DNA from: an uncultured Chloroflexota bacterium
Lineage (GTDB): Bacteria; Chloroflexota; Anaerolineae; Anaerolineales; Anaerolineaceae
Length of the DNA stretch: 48,586 nucleotides
Direction of reading: 5' to 3'
Assembly (NCBI GenBank): GCA_902791025.1
Contig: CADATZ010000024.1
Location: forward strand, 1 to 48,586
Below the pieces are notes generated by a model. That model made no database searches. It saw only the letters and a program-made list of their open reading frames with translations, and was not told where the DNA came from. Positions within the stretch are counted from its first letter, which is position 1, and each line of letters opens with the position of its first letter. Positions 9,122 to 17,511 of this stretch are shown piece after piece. A program made the translations under genes and the position numbers.

Positions 9122-9204
9122 AAATCGATTCGCGGCTGACAGCCGGTATTACGGAAACGCTGACTGTCAGCTGAAAACGACCAACTGATCAAAAAGGAGT
9201 CTCT

Positions 9205-10701
9205 ATGACTGACCTTGAATATCTGAAACTAAGCAAGCCGGCCAAGATGCTTTATGACATAAAGCACTTTTTAGCTGCATTGCCCGGAAGGATCGGAAAC
9301 GGGCTGAAGAAGCTGTTTCTGTCAATATGGAATGCGCTGAAGAATCTTGGCCATGGCATAGCAGATCTGGTGCCGACCTTTATTAACGGCGACTGGAAAA
9401 CAAAGGTATCCTATTTTGTGATGGGATTCGGTTCCTGTGCCAGGGGCCAGTGGGGACGCGGTATCCTCTTTTTTGTATTCCAGACCCTGTTTAATCTGTA
9501 TATGTTCTTCCCGAATGCCCAGTTTTCGGGGCTCTATTACCTCGGAAAACTCAGCACACTGGGTACGATAGAGACCCATAAGGAAGGCCGAAGGACTGTT
9601 TACGGAGATAACTCGTTCTTTATTCTGCTCTATGGTGTGCTGACGATTTTCTTCATTATTGGTTTTATTTATACCTGGTATGTCAACATCAAGCAGAACA
9701 AGATCAGTGAAGAGATCCTGAAATCCGGGCATAAGCTGAAGACCACGAAGGACGACCTCGCATCCCTGATGGATGAGCAGTTCCATAAGACCCTTCTGGC
9801 TCTGCCGGTCCTGGGCGTAACGGTCTTCACGATTTTGCCGATCATCTTCATGATCCTGGTGGCCTTCACCAATTTTGACATGACCCACCAGCCGCCGGGA
9901 AAACTGTTCACCTGGGTCGGCTGGGATAACTTCAGGACACTCCTTTCCACGGATACAACCTCTTACGGGAACACCTTCCGGCAGGTACTGCTCTGGACAC
10001 TCATCTGGGCTTTCTTCGCCACCTTCCTGAACTACTTCCTCGGAATGCTCGTTGCCATCATGATCAACAAAAAGGGGATCAAGCTCAAGAAAGTATGGCG
10101 GACGATCCTGGTGATGACCATCGCCATCCCGCAGTTCGTCTCCCTGCTTTACGTCAGTAAAATGTTTGCCGCGGACGGGTTGATCAACACGTACCTGATG
10201 AAGTGGGGCTGGATCAGCGCTCCGATTCCTTTCTGGACACAGCCGGGCTGGGCACGGTTCACGATCATCCTCATCAATATCTGGATCGGTATTCCTTACC
10301 TGATGCTGATCGCCACCGGTATTTTGATGAACATCCCGGAAGACCTCTATGAAAGTGCCCGTATTGACGGCGCAAATGCCTTCCAGATGTATCAGAAGAT
10401 CACACTGCCCTATATGCTGTTCGTGACCGGTCCGTATCTGCTGACCTCTTTCACCGGAAACATCAACAACTTCAACGTGATCTACCTGCTGTCACAGGGG
10501 AAACCGCTTTCCCTGGAGCTCTCCGGCAACGCGGGGTACACCGACCTGCTGATCACCTGGCTGTATAAGATGACGGTCAGTGACACAAACTACAAGCTGG
10601 CAGCAGTTATGGGTATTCTGGTCTTTGTCGTTTTGGCTGTGATCAACCTGATCGCCTACAATTTGATCCCGTCTGTGAAGAATGAGGAGGATTTCCAATG
10701 A
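9205..10701 (+). CDS. Maltodextrin ABC transporter permease, MalF-like
   Basis: A 498-residue membrane subunit. The first ~160 residues are an N-terminal extension with amphipathic and hydrophobic segments (about 70-100 and 135-160) absent from short sugar permeases. The transporter core follows from about 195. The EAA coupling loop ESARIDGANAFQMYQKITLP is near residue 390, and the C-terminal GYTDLLITWLYKMT segment is typical of MalF. It pairs with the MalG-like subunit, whose ATG overlaps this stop codon (ATGA). An AAGGAG site precedes the start. Substrate is inferred as maltodextrin from the adjacent GH13 gene. Confidence 0.93.
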   Translation: MTDLEYLKLSKPAKMLYDIKHFLAALPGRIGNGLKKLFLSIWNALKNLGHGIADLVPTFINGDWKTKVSYFVMGFGSCARGQWGRGILFFVFQTLFNLYMFFPNAQFSGLYYLGKLSTLGTIETHKEGRRTVYGDNSFFILLYGVLTIFFIIGFIYTWYVNIKQNKISEEILKSGHKLKTTKDDLASLMDEQFHKTLLALPVLGVTVFTILPIIFMILVAFTNFDMTHQPPGKLFTWVGWDNFRTLLSTDTTSYGNTFRQVLLWTLIWAFFATFLNYFLGMLVAIMINKKGIKLKKVWRTILVMTIAIPQFVSLLYVSKMFAADGLINTYLMKWGWISAPIPFWTQPGWARFTIILINIWIGIPYLMLIATGILMNIPEDLYESARIDGANAFQMYQKITLPYMLFVTGPYLLTSFTGNINNFNVIYLLSQGKPLSLELSGNAGYTDLLITWLYKMTVSDTNYKLAAVMGILVFVVLAVINLIAYNLIPSVKNEEDFQ

Positions 10702-11645
10702 GTAAACAAAATGAAATTCCCGAAGTCGATATTGTCATCGATGAAAAAGCAGGCGTGATCCGCGAAGTCAAACCGCAGAAGACCCGCTCCAAGAAAGGCC
10801 ATGAACGCCGTGTCAACACCGGGATCTATATTATCCTGGTCCTGATGAGCATCATCTGGCTCGCGCCGTTTGTGTTCCTCGTTTTCCAGTCCTTCCGTTC
10901 CTATGCTTTGGAATCCGGTGGTATGGTGAATTATCTCCTGCCCAAGACCTGGTCACTGGACAATTACCGCTGGCTGTTTGATCAAAACAACAGCAATTTC
11001 CTGCGCTGGTACGGCAATACACTGGTCATTGCCATCTTCTGCGCGATCATCCAGACGATCATGGTCCTTTCCGTCAGCTATACGCTTTCCCGTCTGCGTT
11101 TTAAAGGACGCAAGCTCATCATGAATGTCGTGCTGGTCCTGGGACTCTTCCCGGGCTTCCTGACCATGATCACGCTGTATTTTCTGCTGAAGCAGCTGGG
11201 GCTCACACAATCCGGCGCCATTCCGGGATTGATCCTGATCTACTGCGCATCCTCCGGCATGGGCTATTACATCTCCAAGGGCTTTTTCGATACCATCCCG
11301 AAGTCATTGGATGAAAGTGCCCGTATTGACGGTGCGACCCGCTTCCAGGTATTTTTGAAGATCATCATGCCGCTGGCAAAACCGATCATCATCTATACCG
11401 TTCTGATGGCATTCATGGCGCCATGGGGCGACTTCGTTTTCGCCTCTTATGTGGCATTCGGAAGCGAACCGAATTATAATGTCGCCGTCGGGCTTTACCG
11501 CTGGGTCAATGTAGCAGACTATCAGGGTTATTTCACGCGCTTCTGCGCAGGCGGTGTTTTGGTAGCGGTACCGATCACCATTCTGTTCATGTGCCTGCAG
11601 AAGTATTATGTTGAAGGCGTCACCGGTGGTGCCGTGAAAGGTTAG
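10698..11645 (+). CDS. Maltodextrin ABC transporter permease, MalG-like
   Basis: A 315-residue six-helix permease, the partner of the MalF-like subunit. A charged cytoplasmic N-terminus (residues 1-43) precedes the first helix at about 45-65. The EAA loop DESARIDGATRFQVFLKIIM is near residue 215. Its start overlaps the preceding stop by four bases, so the two are translationally coupled. Its TAG stop is immediately followed by heptamer repeats (11646-11673). Confidence 0.94.
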   Translation: MSKQNEIPEVDIVIDEKAGVIREVKPQKTRSKKGHERRVNTGIYIILVLMSIIWLAPFVFLVFQSFRSYALESGGMVNYLLPKTWSLDNYRWLFDQNNSNFLRWYGNTLVIAIFCAIIQTIMVLSVSYTLSRLRFKGRKLIMNVVLVLGLFPGFLTMITLYFLLKQLGLTQSGAIPGLILIYCASSGMGYYISKGFFDTIPKSLDESARIDGATRFQVFLKIIMPLAKPIIIYTVLMAFMAPWGDFVFASYVAFGSEPNYNVAVGLYRWVNVADYQGYFTRFCAGGVLVAVPITILFMCLQKYYVEGVTGGAVKG

Positions 11646-11673
11646 TGGTCAGTGGCCGGTGGTCAGTGATTGG
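11646..11673 (+). repeat. Heptamer array starting at the MalG-like stop codon
   Basis: Four consecutive 7-mers (TGGTCAG, TGGCCGG, TGGTCAG, TGATTGG) begin directly after the TAG stop at 11643-11645. The same 7-mer TGGTCAG occurs in the array after the GH4 stop codon. Confidence 0.8.
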
Positions 11674-11690
11674 AAATAAGGAGAATTCAT

Positions 11691-12818
11691 ATGGCAAGTG
11701 TAACACTTGAGCACGTAAAGAAAATTTATGATAACAAGGTGGAAGCCGTCCACGATTTCAACCTGGAAATCAAGGATAAGGAATTCATCGTTTTTGTCGG
11801 CCCTTCCGGCTGCGGTAAATCCACGACAATGCGCATGGTTGCGGGGCTGGAAGATATTTCAGAAGGTATTGTAAAGATCGGAGACCGCGTGGTCAACGAT
11901 GTGGAACCGAAAGACCGCGATATCGCCATGGTGTTCCAGAACTACGCGCTTTATCCGCATATTTCGGTTTATGAAAACCTGGCCTTCTCCCTGCGGCTGC
12001 GCAAGATGAGCAACGAAGAAGTCCACAAGCGTGTCTGTGAAGCGGCTGAAATTTTGGGGATCACCGAATATCTGGGACGCAAACCGAAGGCGCTTTCCGG
12101 CGGTCAGCGGCAGCGTGTGGCGATCGGCCGTGCCATCGTCCGTGACCCGGCAGTCTTCCTGATGGACGAACCGCTTTCCAACCTGGATGCCAAGCTGCGC
12201 AACCAGATGCGTTCGGAAATCATCCTGCTGCGCAAACGTGTGGATACCACCTTCATCTATGTGACCCACGACCAGACGGAAGCCATGACCCTTGGCGACC
12301 GTATCGTTGTCATGAAAGACGGCTGGATCATGCAGGTCGGAACGCCGCAGGAAGTTTTTGACACCCCGCACAACCTCTTTGTCGCCGGGTTCATCGGTTC
12401 ACCGCAGATGAACTTCCTCAAGGCCAACCTCATCAAAAACGACGGGAAATACTCCGTCTCACTGCTGGGTGTCACGATTCCGCTGAACGAAGAACAGAAC
12501 GATGCGCTTGCGAAGAACGGCGTAACCACACAAGAAATCATCCTCGGTGTTCGTCCGGAACACACTACGGCGCTCTTTGAAAATCAGGACAATTCCATCG
12601 AATGCACCATCCAGGTCAATGAAATGATGGGATCCGAGCTGCACCTGCATCTGATCACAAAGAATGACGACAAGATCATCCTGCGCCTGCCCACCATCGA
12701 CCTGTCGAAGGAACAGCGCGCACAGCTGAGCTATGGCAGCAAAATGTACATCACCTTCAAAGCCAAAGTCATGCATCTCTTTGATCCCAAGACGGAAAAG
12801 AACCTGATTTACGGATAA
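11691..12818 (+). CDS. Sugar ABC transporter ATP-binding protein, MsmX/MalK-like
   Basis: A 375-residue ATPase for carbohydrate importers. Walker A GPSGCGKST is near residue 37, followed by MVFQNYALYPH, signature LSGGQRQRVA, Walker B VFLMDEPLSNLDAK and VTHDQTEAM. The last ~130 residues form the regulatory OB-type domain, including the usual GVRPEH motif. The ATG at 11691 follows AAGGAG; a TTG at 11670 is in frame but lies within the heptamer repeat. It closes the maltodextrin operon and is followed by a terminator. Such ATPases can serve several sugar importers, so it may not be private to this operon. Confidence 0.95.
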   Translation: MASVTLEHVKKIYDNKVEAVHDFNLEIKDKEFIVFVGPSGCGKSTTMRMVAGLEDISEGIVKIGDRVVNDVEPKDRDIAMVFQNYALYPHISVYENLAFSLRLRKMSNEEVHKRVCEAAEILGITEYLGRKPKALSGGQRQRVAIGRAIVRDPAVFLMDEPLSNLDAKLRNQMRSEIILLRKRVDTTFIYVTHDQTEAMTLGDRIVVMKDGWIMQVGTPQEVFDTPHNLFVAGFIGSPQMNFLKANLIKNDGKYSVSLLGVTIPLNEEQNDALAKNGVTTQEIILGVRPEHTTALFENQDNSIECTIQVNEMMGSELHLHLITKNDDKIILRLPTIDLSKEQRAQLSYGSKMYITFKAKVMHLFDPKTEKNLIYG

Positions 12819-12840
12819 GAGAAAGAGAAATACAAAAAAC

Positions 12841-12870
12841 AAAGAAGTCGCTTAACCAGCGGCTTTTTTA
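12841..12870 (+). terminator. Rho-independent terminator of the maltodextrin operon
   Basis: AAGTCGCT pairs with AGCGGCTT (one G-T) around TAACC and is followed by six T, 27 bases after the ATPase stop codon. Confidence 0.85.
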
Positions 12871-12909
12871 TTATGGTAAAATATTGATTTAGGATATAAT
12901 TTGCTGCGA

Positions 12910-13132
12910 ATGCAAGTAGTATGGGAAAGATCAGATCAAAGAGTTATCTGAATGGTATGTCCAACATGTATTTGATAAAATGAGACATCGTGGATATTCA
13001 GAAGAAGAAATTCCATGTGTCATAGGAAAAACAGACCTTTATGAAGCATTGGAAAAAGTGCCGGATGTTCATCTCCATTACGCAATTGAAGATGCTGTTG
13101 ACGAAACTATATTTGCTGCAGCTGCCCGATAG
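12910..13132 (+). pseudogene. Small degraded or frameshifted ORF of unknown function
   Basis: A frame open from 12920 to the TAG at 13130-13132 encodes about 70 residues with protein-like composition (it includes RGYSEEEIPCVIGKTDLY and YAIEDAVDE), but a TAG stands just before it and no start is found. In another frame an ATG at 12910 gives MQVVWERSDQ and then stops at about 12950. A one-base indel near 12940 would join them. A TATAAT lies at 12894-12899. The only in-frame ATG (12980) would give 50 residues. I do not recognise the family. It is probably a remnant upstream of gmd. Confidence 0.35.
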
Positions 13133-13144
13133 GAAATTATCTGA

Positions 13145-14233
13145 ATGAAAAAAGCATTGATCACCGGAATCACCGGACAAGACGGATCTTATTTGGCAGA
13201 GCTTCTGCTGTCAAAGGGATATGATGTACACGGCATGATCCGCCGTTCCTCGGTGGATTTTCGCGAACGTATCGCTCACCTGGAAGAATGTGAGCGTTTC
13301 CACCTCCATTATGGGGACCTGGGCGACTCCATGAGCCTGGTCGCCATCATAAACCGCATCAAACCGGACGAGATCTATAACCTCGCCGCGCAGAGTCATG
13401 TGCAGGTCTCCTTTGACGTACCCGAATATACCGCCAATATCGACGCGACGGGCGTACTGCGCATTCTGGAAGCCGTCCGCATGTGCGGTCTTGCCGAGAG
13501 GTGCCGCATCTATCAGGCGTCCACCTCCGAGCTTTACGGAAAAGTGGAAGCCGTCCCGCAGAATGAAGAGACACCTTTCCACCCCTACTCGCCCTATGCA
13601 GTGGCCAAGCTTTACGGCTACTGGATCATCAAGGAATACCGCGAGGCCTATAACATGTTCTGCTGCAATGGTATCCTTTTCAACCATGAATCCGAACGCC
13701 GCGGAGATACCTTTGTTACCCGGAAAATCTCCCTCGCCGCAGCACGAATTGCCCACGGCAAACAGGACAAACTGTACCTCGGCAATCTGGACAGTCTGCG
13801 CGACTGGGGCTACGCACCGGATTATGTTGAGTGCATGTGGCTGATCCTGCAGCACGACAAACCGGAGGATTTTGTCATCGCCACCGGCGTACAGCACAGT
13901 GTCCGCGAATTTTGCGAACTGGCATTCCAGAACGTCGGCATTGAACTTGAATTCAAAGGGAAAGGCGTTGATGAGAAGGGTTACGACAGGACGAACGGCA
14001 GAGTCGTAGTGGAAGTCTCACCCGATTTTTACCGTCCAACGGATGTCGTGAACCTTCTCGGTGACCCGTCCAAAGCCAAACGGGAGCTGGGTTGGAATCC
14101 GACGAAAACTTCCTTTGAAGAGCTGGTCCGCAAAATGGTCACACACGACATGAAAAAGGTCGCCGTGGAACGTTCGGAAGAATGGCTCCGCCGCAACCAG
14201 GCTGAATATCTGGAACGGGGTATCATTCAATAA
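13145..14233 (+). CDS. gmd: GDP-mannose 4,6-dehydratase
   Basis: A 362-residue extended short-chain dehydrogenase converting GDP-D-mannose to GDP-4-keto-6-deoxy-D-mannose, the entry to GDP-fucose or GDP-rhamnose for surface glycans. The NADP-binding [14 protein letters not shown] is at 8-21. The catalytic residues Ser128-Glu129 and Tyr151-x3-Lys155 are present (STSELYG, YAVAK). [16 protein letters not shown] is characteristic of Gmd. Length matches the family. No downstream epimerase/reductase follows, so the sugar-forming partner is elsewhere. The gene ends in a bidirectional terminator. Confidence 0.96.
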   Translation: MKKALITGITGQDGSYLAELLLSKGYDVHGMIRRSSVDFRERIAHLEECERFHLHYGDLGDSMSLVAIINRIKPDEIYNLAAQSHVQVSFDVPEYTANIDATGVLRILEAVRMCGLAERCRIYQASTSELYGKVEAVPQNEETPFHPYSPYAVAKLYGYWIIKEYREAYNMFCCNGILFNHESERRGDTFVTRKISLAAARIAHGKQDKLYLGNLDSLRDWGYAPDYVECMWLILQHDKPEDFVIATGVQHSVREFCELAFQNVGIELEFKGKGVDEKGYDRTNGRVVVEVSPDFYRPTDVVNLLGDPSKAKRELGWNPTKTSFEELVRKMVTHDMKKVAVERSEEWLRRNQAEYLERGIIQ

Positions 14234-14250
14234 CATACACGAAGAGAGAT

Positions 14251-14285
14251 GATGAAAAAAGCCGCGACCGCGGTCTTTTTTCATC
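14251..14285 (+). terminator. Palindromic terminator after gmd
   Basis: GATGAAAAAAGCCGCG and its near inverse CGCGGTCTTTTTTCATC form a long stem with a U-rich arm, 18 bases after the gmd stop. The symmetry would allow termination on both strands. Confidence 0.8.
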
Positions 14286-14350
14286 TGGAAAGTTAGGTTT
14301 TTATTATCAGAATTTTGAGACGCTAACCGAAAAATCCATTAAAATAAAAA

Positions 14351-14456
14351 GGTAACTGTTTAGAATCCACAGCAACACACATGGGGACAGGCACACTTGT
14401 GCGGGCTGTCCCGCACAAGATGCCAGTCCCCACGTGCTCCGTACTGAATAGTTACC
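14351..14456 (+). repeat. Palindromic MITE/REP-like element, copy A
   Basis: 106 bp bounded by imperfect terminal inverted repeats (GGTAACTGTTTAGAAT and GTACTGAATAGTTACC). The interior arms GGGGACAGGCACACTTGTGCGGG and CCCGCACAAGATGCCAGTCCCC fold back on each other. It is the same family as copies at 17234, 18435, 21073, 27362, 28872, 31359, 38562 and 38860. Confidence 0.85.
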
Positions 14457-14483
14457 AATAAACGCAACTTTTCAGGAGTAATT

Positions 14484-15479
14484 ATGTGCAATGCAAAACC
14501 CGGCACCAATGGTGACCACTATGTTCCATATGCCGAACGAAGCGGCAACGAATCCATCGTTTATTTCACGCGGGACCTCTCCGCTGAAGGACTGAAAAAG
14601 ATATATGAACGCGTCTGCGCCCCGATCAAAGGAAAGGTCGCGATCAAACTCCACACCGGCGAACCGCACGGACCGAACATCATCCCGCGGGACTGGGTCG
14701 AGAACCTGATCAAAACCGATCTTCCGGATGCCCACATTATCGAAACCAACACCTTCTATGAAGGCGACCGCGATACCACCGAAAAACACCGCAAGACTCT
14801 GGAAGTCAACGGCTGGACCTTCTGCCCGGTCGATATCACTGATGAAGAAGGCACCGCACTGCTCCCGGTCAAAGGCGGAAAATGGTTCGAAAATATGTCT
14901 GTCGGCAAAACCATGCTGAACTACGATTCCATGGTTACCCTGACCCATTTCAAAGGCCATATGATGGGCGGCTTCGGCGGCTCCAACAAAAACATCGGCA
15001 TCGGCTGCGCGGACGGGAAAATCGGAAAGAAATGGATCCATCAAGCAGAAGGCTCTGACGACATGTGGTCCATCGCCATGGAAGAACTGATGGAACGCAT
15101 CGCGGAATCCACCAAAGCCACCATCGACTTCTTCGGCAAAAATGTGATCTACATTAATGTTATGCGCAATATGTCCGTCTCCTGCGACTGCGAAGGCGTT
15201 GCGGCGGCTCCGGTCGTCACCCCGAACGTTGGCATCGTGGCCTCAGTCGATATCCTTGCTGTGGACCAGGCTTCTGTCGATCTCGTTTATGCCATGAAGG
15301 AAGACCAGCATCACGATCTCGTCGAACGCATCGAGACCCGTCACGGACTGCGCCAGCTGAGCTACATGAAGGAACTCGGCATGGGCAATGACCGCTACAT
15401 CCTCATCGACATAGACAACGATGACGCCCGCATCCAACCCGCAGACGCGGTAAAAGACGTCAAACCATTCGGGAAATAG
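14484..15479 (+). CDS. DUF362 domain-containing protein
   Basis: A 331-residue protein resembling DUF362 (Fe-S-associated uncharacterised) proteins. Family-like segments are GKVAIKLHTGEPHGPNII near residue 50, HFKGHMMGGFGGSNKNIGIG near 155 and DILAVDQASVDLVY near 255. Cysteines are sparse (Cys2, Cys112, Cys175 and a Cys-x-Cys at 234-236), and no CxxCxxCx3CP ferredoxin motif is present, unlike DUF362 proteins with a fused ferredoxin. An AGGAG site precedes the ATG. The stop codon TAG is the first unit of a heptamer array. Function unknown; some relatives are suggested to act in metal or cofactor handling. Confidence 0.85.
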   Translation: MCNAKPGTNGDHYVPYAERSGNESIVYFTRDLSAEGLKKIYERVCAPIKGKVAIKLHTGEPHGPNIIPRDWVENLIKTDLPDAHIIETNTFYEGDRDTTEKHRKTLEVNGWTFCPVDITDEEGTALLPVKGGKWFENMSVGKTMLNYDSMVTLTHFKGHMMGGFGGSNKNIGIGCADGKIGKKWIHQAEGSDDMWSIAMEELMERIAESTKATIDFFGKNVIYINVMRNMSVSCDCEGVAAAPVVTPNVGIVASVDILAVDQASVDLVYAMKEDQHHDLVERIETRHGLRQLSYMKELGMGNDRYILIDIDNDDARIQPADAVKDVKPFGK

Positions 15480-15535
15480 GAAATAGGATATAGGATATAG
15501 GATATAGGATATAGGATTTAGGCAATAGGATATAG
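15477..15535 (+). repeat. Heptamer array starting at the DUF362 stop codon
   Basis: From the TAG stop onward the sequence reads GAAATAG, GATATAG (four times), GATTTAG, GCAATAG, GATATAG, each a 7-mer ending in TAG and in register with the stop codon. Confidence 0.85.
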
Positions 15536-15545
15536 AAAAGAAAAT

Positions 15546-15599
15546 GACCGGTTATCTGCTGCAGCAAAACTGCATAGATAACCGGTCTTATTATTTTTA
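15546..15599 (+). terminator. Terminator between DUF362 and GH4 genes
   Basis: GACCGGTTATCT (15546-15557) pairs perfectly with AGATAACCGGTC (15576-15587), followed by a T-rich tail. It would end plus-strand transcription; the palindrome may also serve the converging GH4 gene. Confidence 0.85.
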
Positions 15600-15624
15600 C
15601 AAAGTCAGGAGCAGCTTCAAACTT

Positions 15625-15683
15625 CTAACTCCTAATCACTGACCACTGACTCCTAATCACTGACTACTGACCACTGACCACTA
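15625..15683 (-). repeat. Heptamer array starting at the GH4 stop codon
   Basis: Read on the minus strand, the GH4 stop TAG is followed by TGGTCAG, TGGTCAG, TAGTCAG, TGATTAG, GAGTCAG, TGGTCAG, TGATTAG, GAGTTAG: eight 7-mers ending in YAG, in register with the stop codon. Confidence 0.85.
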
Positions 15684-17108
15684 TTTATACTCCGGCAGCC
15701 AATCCCCGTGGGCTTCAATCAGCTCGTCACACATGCTGACGATATCGTCCATGGAAAGCTCGGCACTCGCGTGCGGATCCAACATTACAGCCTGGTAGAT
15801 AGCATCCTTGCGGCGGGTCATGGCAGCCTCAATGGTCATCAGCTGGACATTGATATTCGTACGGTTCAGCGCGGCGCACTGTTCCGGCAGATCGCCGATC
15901 ACAGTAGGCTGGACCCCGTTCCGATCGACCAGGCACGGAACCTCGACACAGGCGTTATAAGGCAGATTGGTGATCAGCCCGGTGTTCAGCACATTGCCGC
16001 CGATATGGGTTGGAACATTGGTCTCCATAGCTTCCATGATATAGCTTGCATATTCACGGGAGCGTTCATGCGTCAGGTTGGGATTCTGCGTCAGTTCATG
16101 ACCGCGTTCTTTCCAGTCCTTGATCTGGCGGATACAGCGGCGCGGATATTCATCCAACGGGACATTGAAGCGTTCGATCAGCTCCGGATAATTCCGCTTG
16201 ATGAAGTACGGCGTATATTCGGCATTATGCTCACTGGATTCAGTGATGTAATAGCCAAAGCGGCGCATCAACTCCAGACGAACCATATCGCCATGGCGTC
16301 CGGTCTTCTGATATAGATCATATTCCTCGCGCATATGGTCGATCCATTCACCCGGACGCGGCTCACCGTTGGTCATCCGTTTCACCCATTCTTCAAACGG
16401 TCCGATATCCAGCTTTCCCTCGTTCAGCAGCAAAGCGCGGCGTTTGATCTCCGGATACAGATCTTCCCCATTGCGTGAGATTTCCAACAGCCATGCCTGG
16501 TGGTTGATACCGGCGATCTTTGCCTGAACGGAATCGTCATAACCCATGTTCAGTTCATTGAGCAGGGTCGGCGCACAGACCTGCACGCTGTGGCACAGTC
16601 CAACCGTCTGGATCTGAGTGTACCGCAGCATGGCGCCGGTAAGCATTGCCATCGGGTTGGTATAGTTCAGGAACCAGGCATTCGGGCAGACTTCCTCCAT
16701 ATCCCGGGCAAAGTCCAGCATCACCGGGATCGTGCGCAGAGCACGGAACACACCGCCGACGCCGAGGGTATCGGCAATCGTCTGCTGCAGGCCATACTTC
16801 TTTGGAATCTCGAAGTCGGTGATGGTGCAGGGATCGTAACCGCCCACCTGAATGGCATTGACAACATAATTTGCTCCGCGGAGTGCATCCTTACGGCTTT
16901 CAACGCCCAGATATGTTTCGATGCGGGCTTTGGAACCATTGGTCCGGTTGATAGCTTCCAGCATCATCGCAGATTCCTGCAGACGGGTCGCGTCTATATC
17001 ATATAAAGCGATTGTGCTTTCCTCCAGTGCCGGCGTCATCATGCTGTCGCCGAGGACATTTTTTGCGAAAACCGTTGAGCCGGCTCCCATGAACGTAATT
17101 TTTGGCAT
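15681..17108 (-). CDS. melA: GH4 alpha-galactosidase, MelA-like
   Basis: A 475-residue NAD- and Mn-dependent glycoside hydrolase that cleaves alpha-galactosides such as melibiose in the cytoplasm by an oxidation/elimination mechanism. The N-terminal Rossmann motif GAGSTVF is at 8-14 and the acidic DIDATRL at 37-43. LCHSVQ (Cys172-His173) and AGINHQAW (Asn202-His203) provide the metal and substrate ligands. QVGGYDPCTITDFE and ESSEHNAEYTPYF match MelA rather than the 6-phospho-glycosidase branches. The ATG at 17108 follows AGGAG. It is divergent from the sugar isomerase and Rbs-type importer, which may supply its substrate. Its stop codon opens a heptamer array. Confidence 0.93.
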   Translation of the reverse strand: MPKITFMGAGSTVFAKNVLGDSMMTPALEESTIALYDIDATRLQESAMMLEAINRTNGSKARIETYLGVESRKDALRGANYVVNAIQVGGYDPCTITDFEIPKKYGLQQTIADTLGVGGVFRALRTIPVMLDFARDMEEVCPNAWFLNYTNPMAMLTGAMLRYTQIQTVGLCHSVQVCAPTLLNELNMGYDDSVQAKIAGINHQAWLLEISRNGEDLYPEIKRRALLLNEGKLDIGPFEEWVKRMTNGEPRPGEWIDHMREEYDLYQKTGRHGDMVRLELMRRFGYYITESSEHNAEYTPYFIKRNYPELIERFNVPLDEYPRRCIRQIKDWKERGHELTQNPNLTHERSREYASYIMEAMETNVPTHIGGNVLNTGLITNLPYNACVEVPCLVDRNGVQPTVIGDLPEQCAALNRTNINVQLMTIEAAMTRRKDAIYQAVMLDPHASAELSMDDIVSMCDELIEAHGDWLPEYK

Positions 17109-17145
17109 AAATCTGTTACTCCTCACACTGCCATATTGCGTAATG

Positions 17146-17159
17146 TAGTTTGGTAACTA
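17146..17159. promoter_or_regulatory. Inverted repeat at the GH4 transcription start, candidate operator
   Basis: TAGTT-TGGT-AACTA lies just downstream of the GH4 -10 hexamer, where a repressor would block transcription. No regulator gene is nearby; operator function is inferred. Confidence 0.3.
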
Positions 17160-17160
17160 A

Positions 17161-17189
17161 ATTATAGACGAATTTCCCGGAAACACCAA
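17161..17189 (-). promoter_or_regulatory. Promoter of the GH4 gene
   Basis: On the minus strand TTGGTG (17189-17184), a 17-bp spacer and consensus TATAAT (17166-17161), 53 bases upstream of the ATG. Confidence 0.6.
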
Positions 17190-17233
17190 CCCACATGACT
17201 ATCAAGAATAAGTACCGAGCTGCAATCTATCCC

Positions 17234-17300
17234 GCAGCACATGGGGACAGGCACGCTTGTGCGGGCTTTGCCGCACAAGTTGCCAGTCCCCACGTGCTTT
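17234..17300 (+). repeat. Palindromic REP-like element, copy B (core)
   Basis: Core palindrome GGGGACAGGCACGCTTGTGCGG / CCGCACAAGTTGCCAGTCCCC flanked by GCACAT and ACGTGC. The outer terminal repeats are not recognisable. It lies between the divergent GH4 and isomerase promoters. The rest of 17190-17511 shows only the promoter at 17419. Confidence 0.8.
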
Positions 17301-17418
17301 CCTCGGTAAATCCGGAGCGGGAGCCTCGCCTTCCCCCATGATGCAGCACAGTAAAATTGAAAAACGCATAATTTGTACTCTCAAGTCTATTTTAGGATTA
17401 TGCCATATTCGGATTCTA

Positions 17419-17447
17419 TTGACAAATCAAGTTATTCAAAGTAAAAT
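17419..17447 (+). promoter_or_regulatory. Sigma-70-type promoter of the isomerase gene
   Basis: TTGACA (17419-17424), a 17-bp spacer and TAAAAT (17442-17447), 65 bases upstream of the start codon. Confidence 0.8.
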
Positions 17448-17511
17448 CAACTAACCATTTATGAGAATAAATGTATTTCATAAAAAGACATAATGATTTA
17501 GGAGGATCTCT

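Noticed and set aside
7927..9192. 421-codon open frame on the minus strand opposite the maltodextrin binding-protein gene
   Set aside because: It is antisense to a clearly functional gene, has no ribosome site or family motif, and arises from the strong third-position C bias.
13211..13897. 228-codon minus-strand frame opposite gmd
   Set aside because: Antisense shadow of a well-conserved enzyme gene.
15477..15683. Possible CRISPR or phage attachment repeats
   Set aside because: Contiguous 7-base units with no spacers and no integrase.
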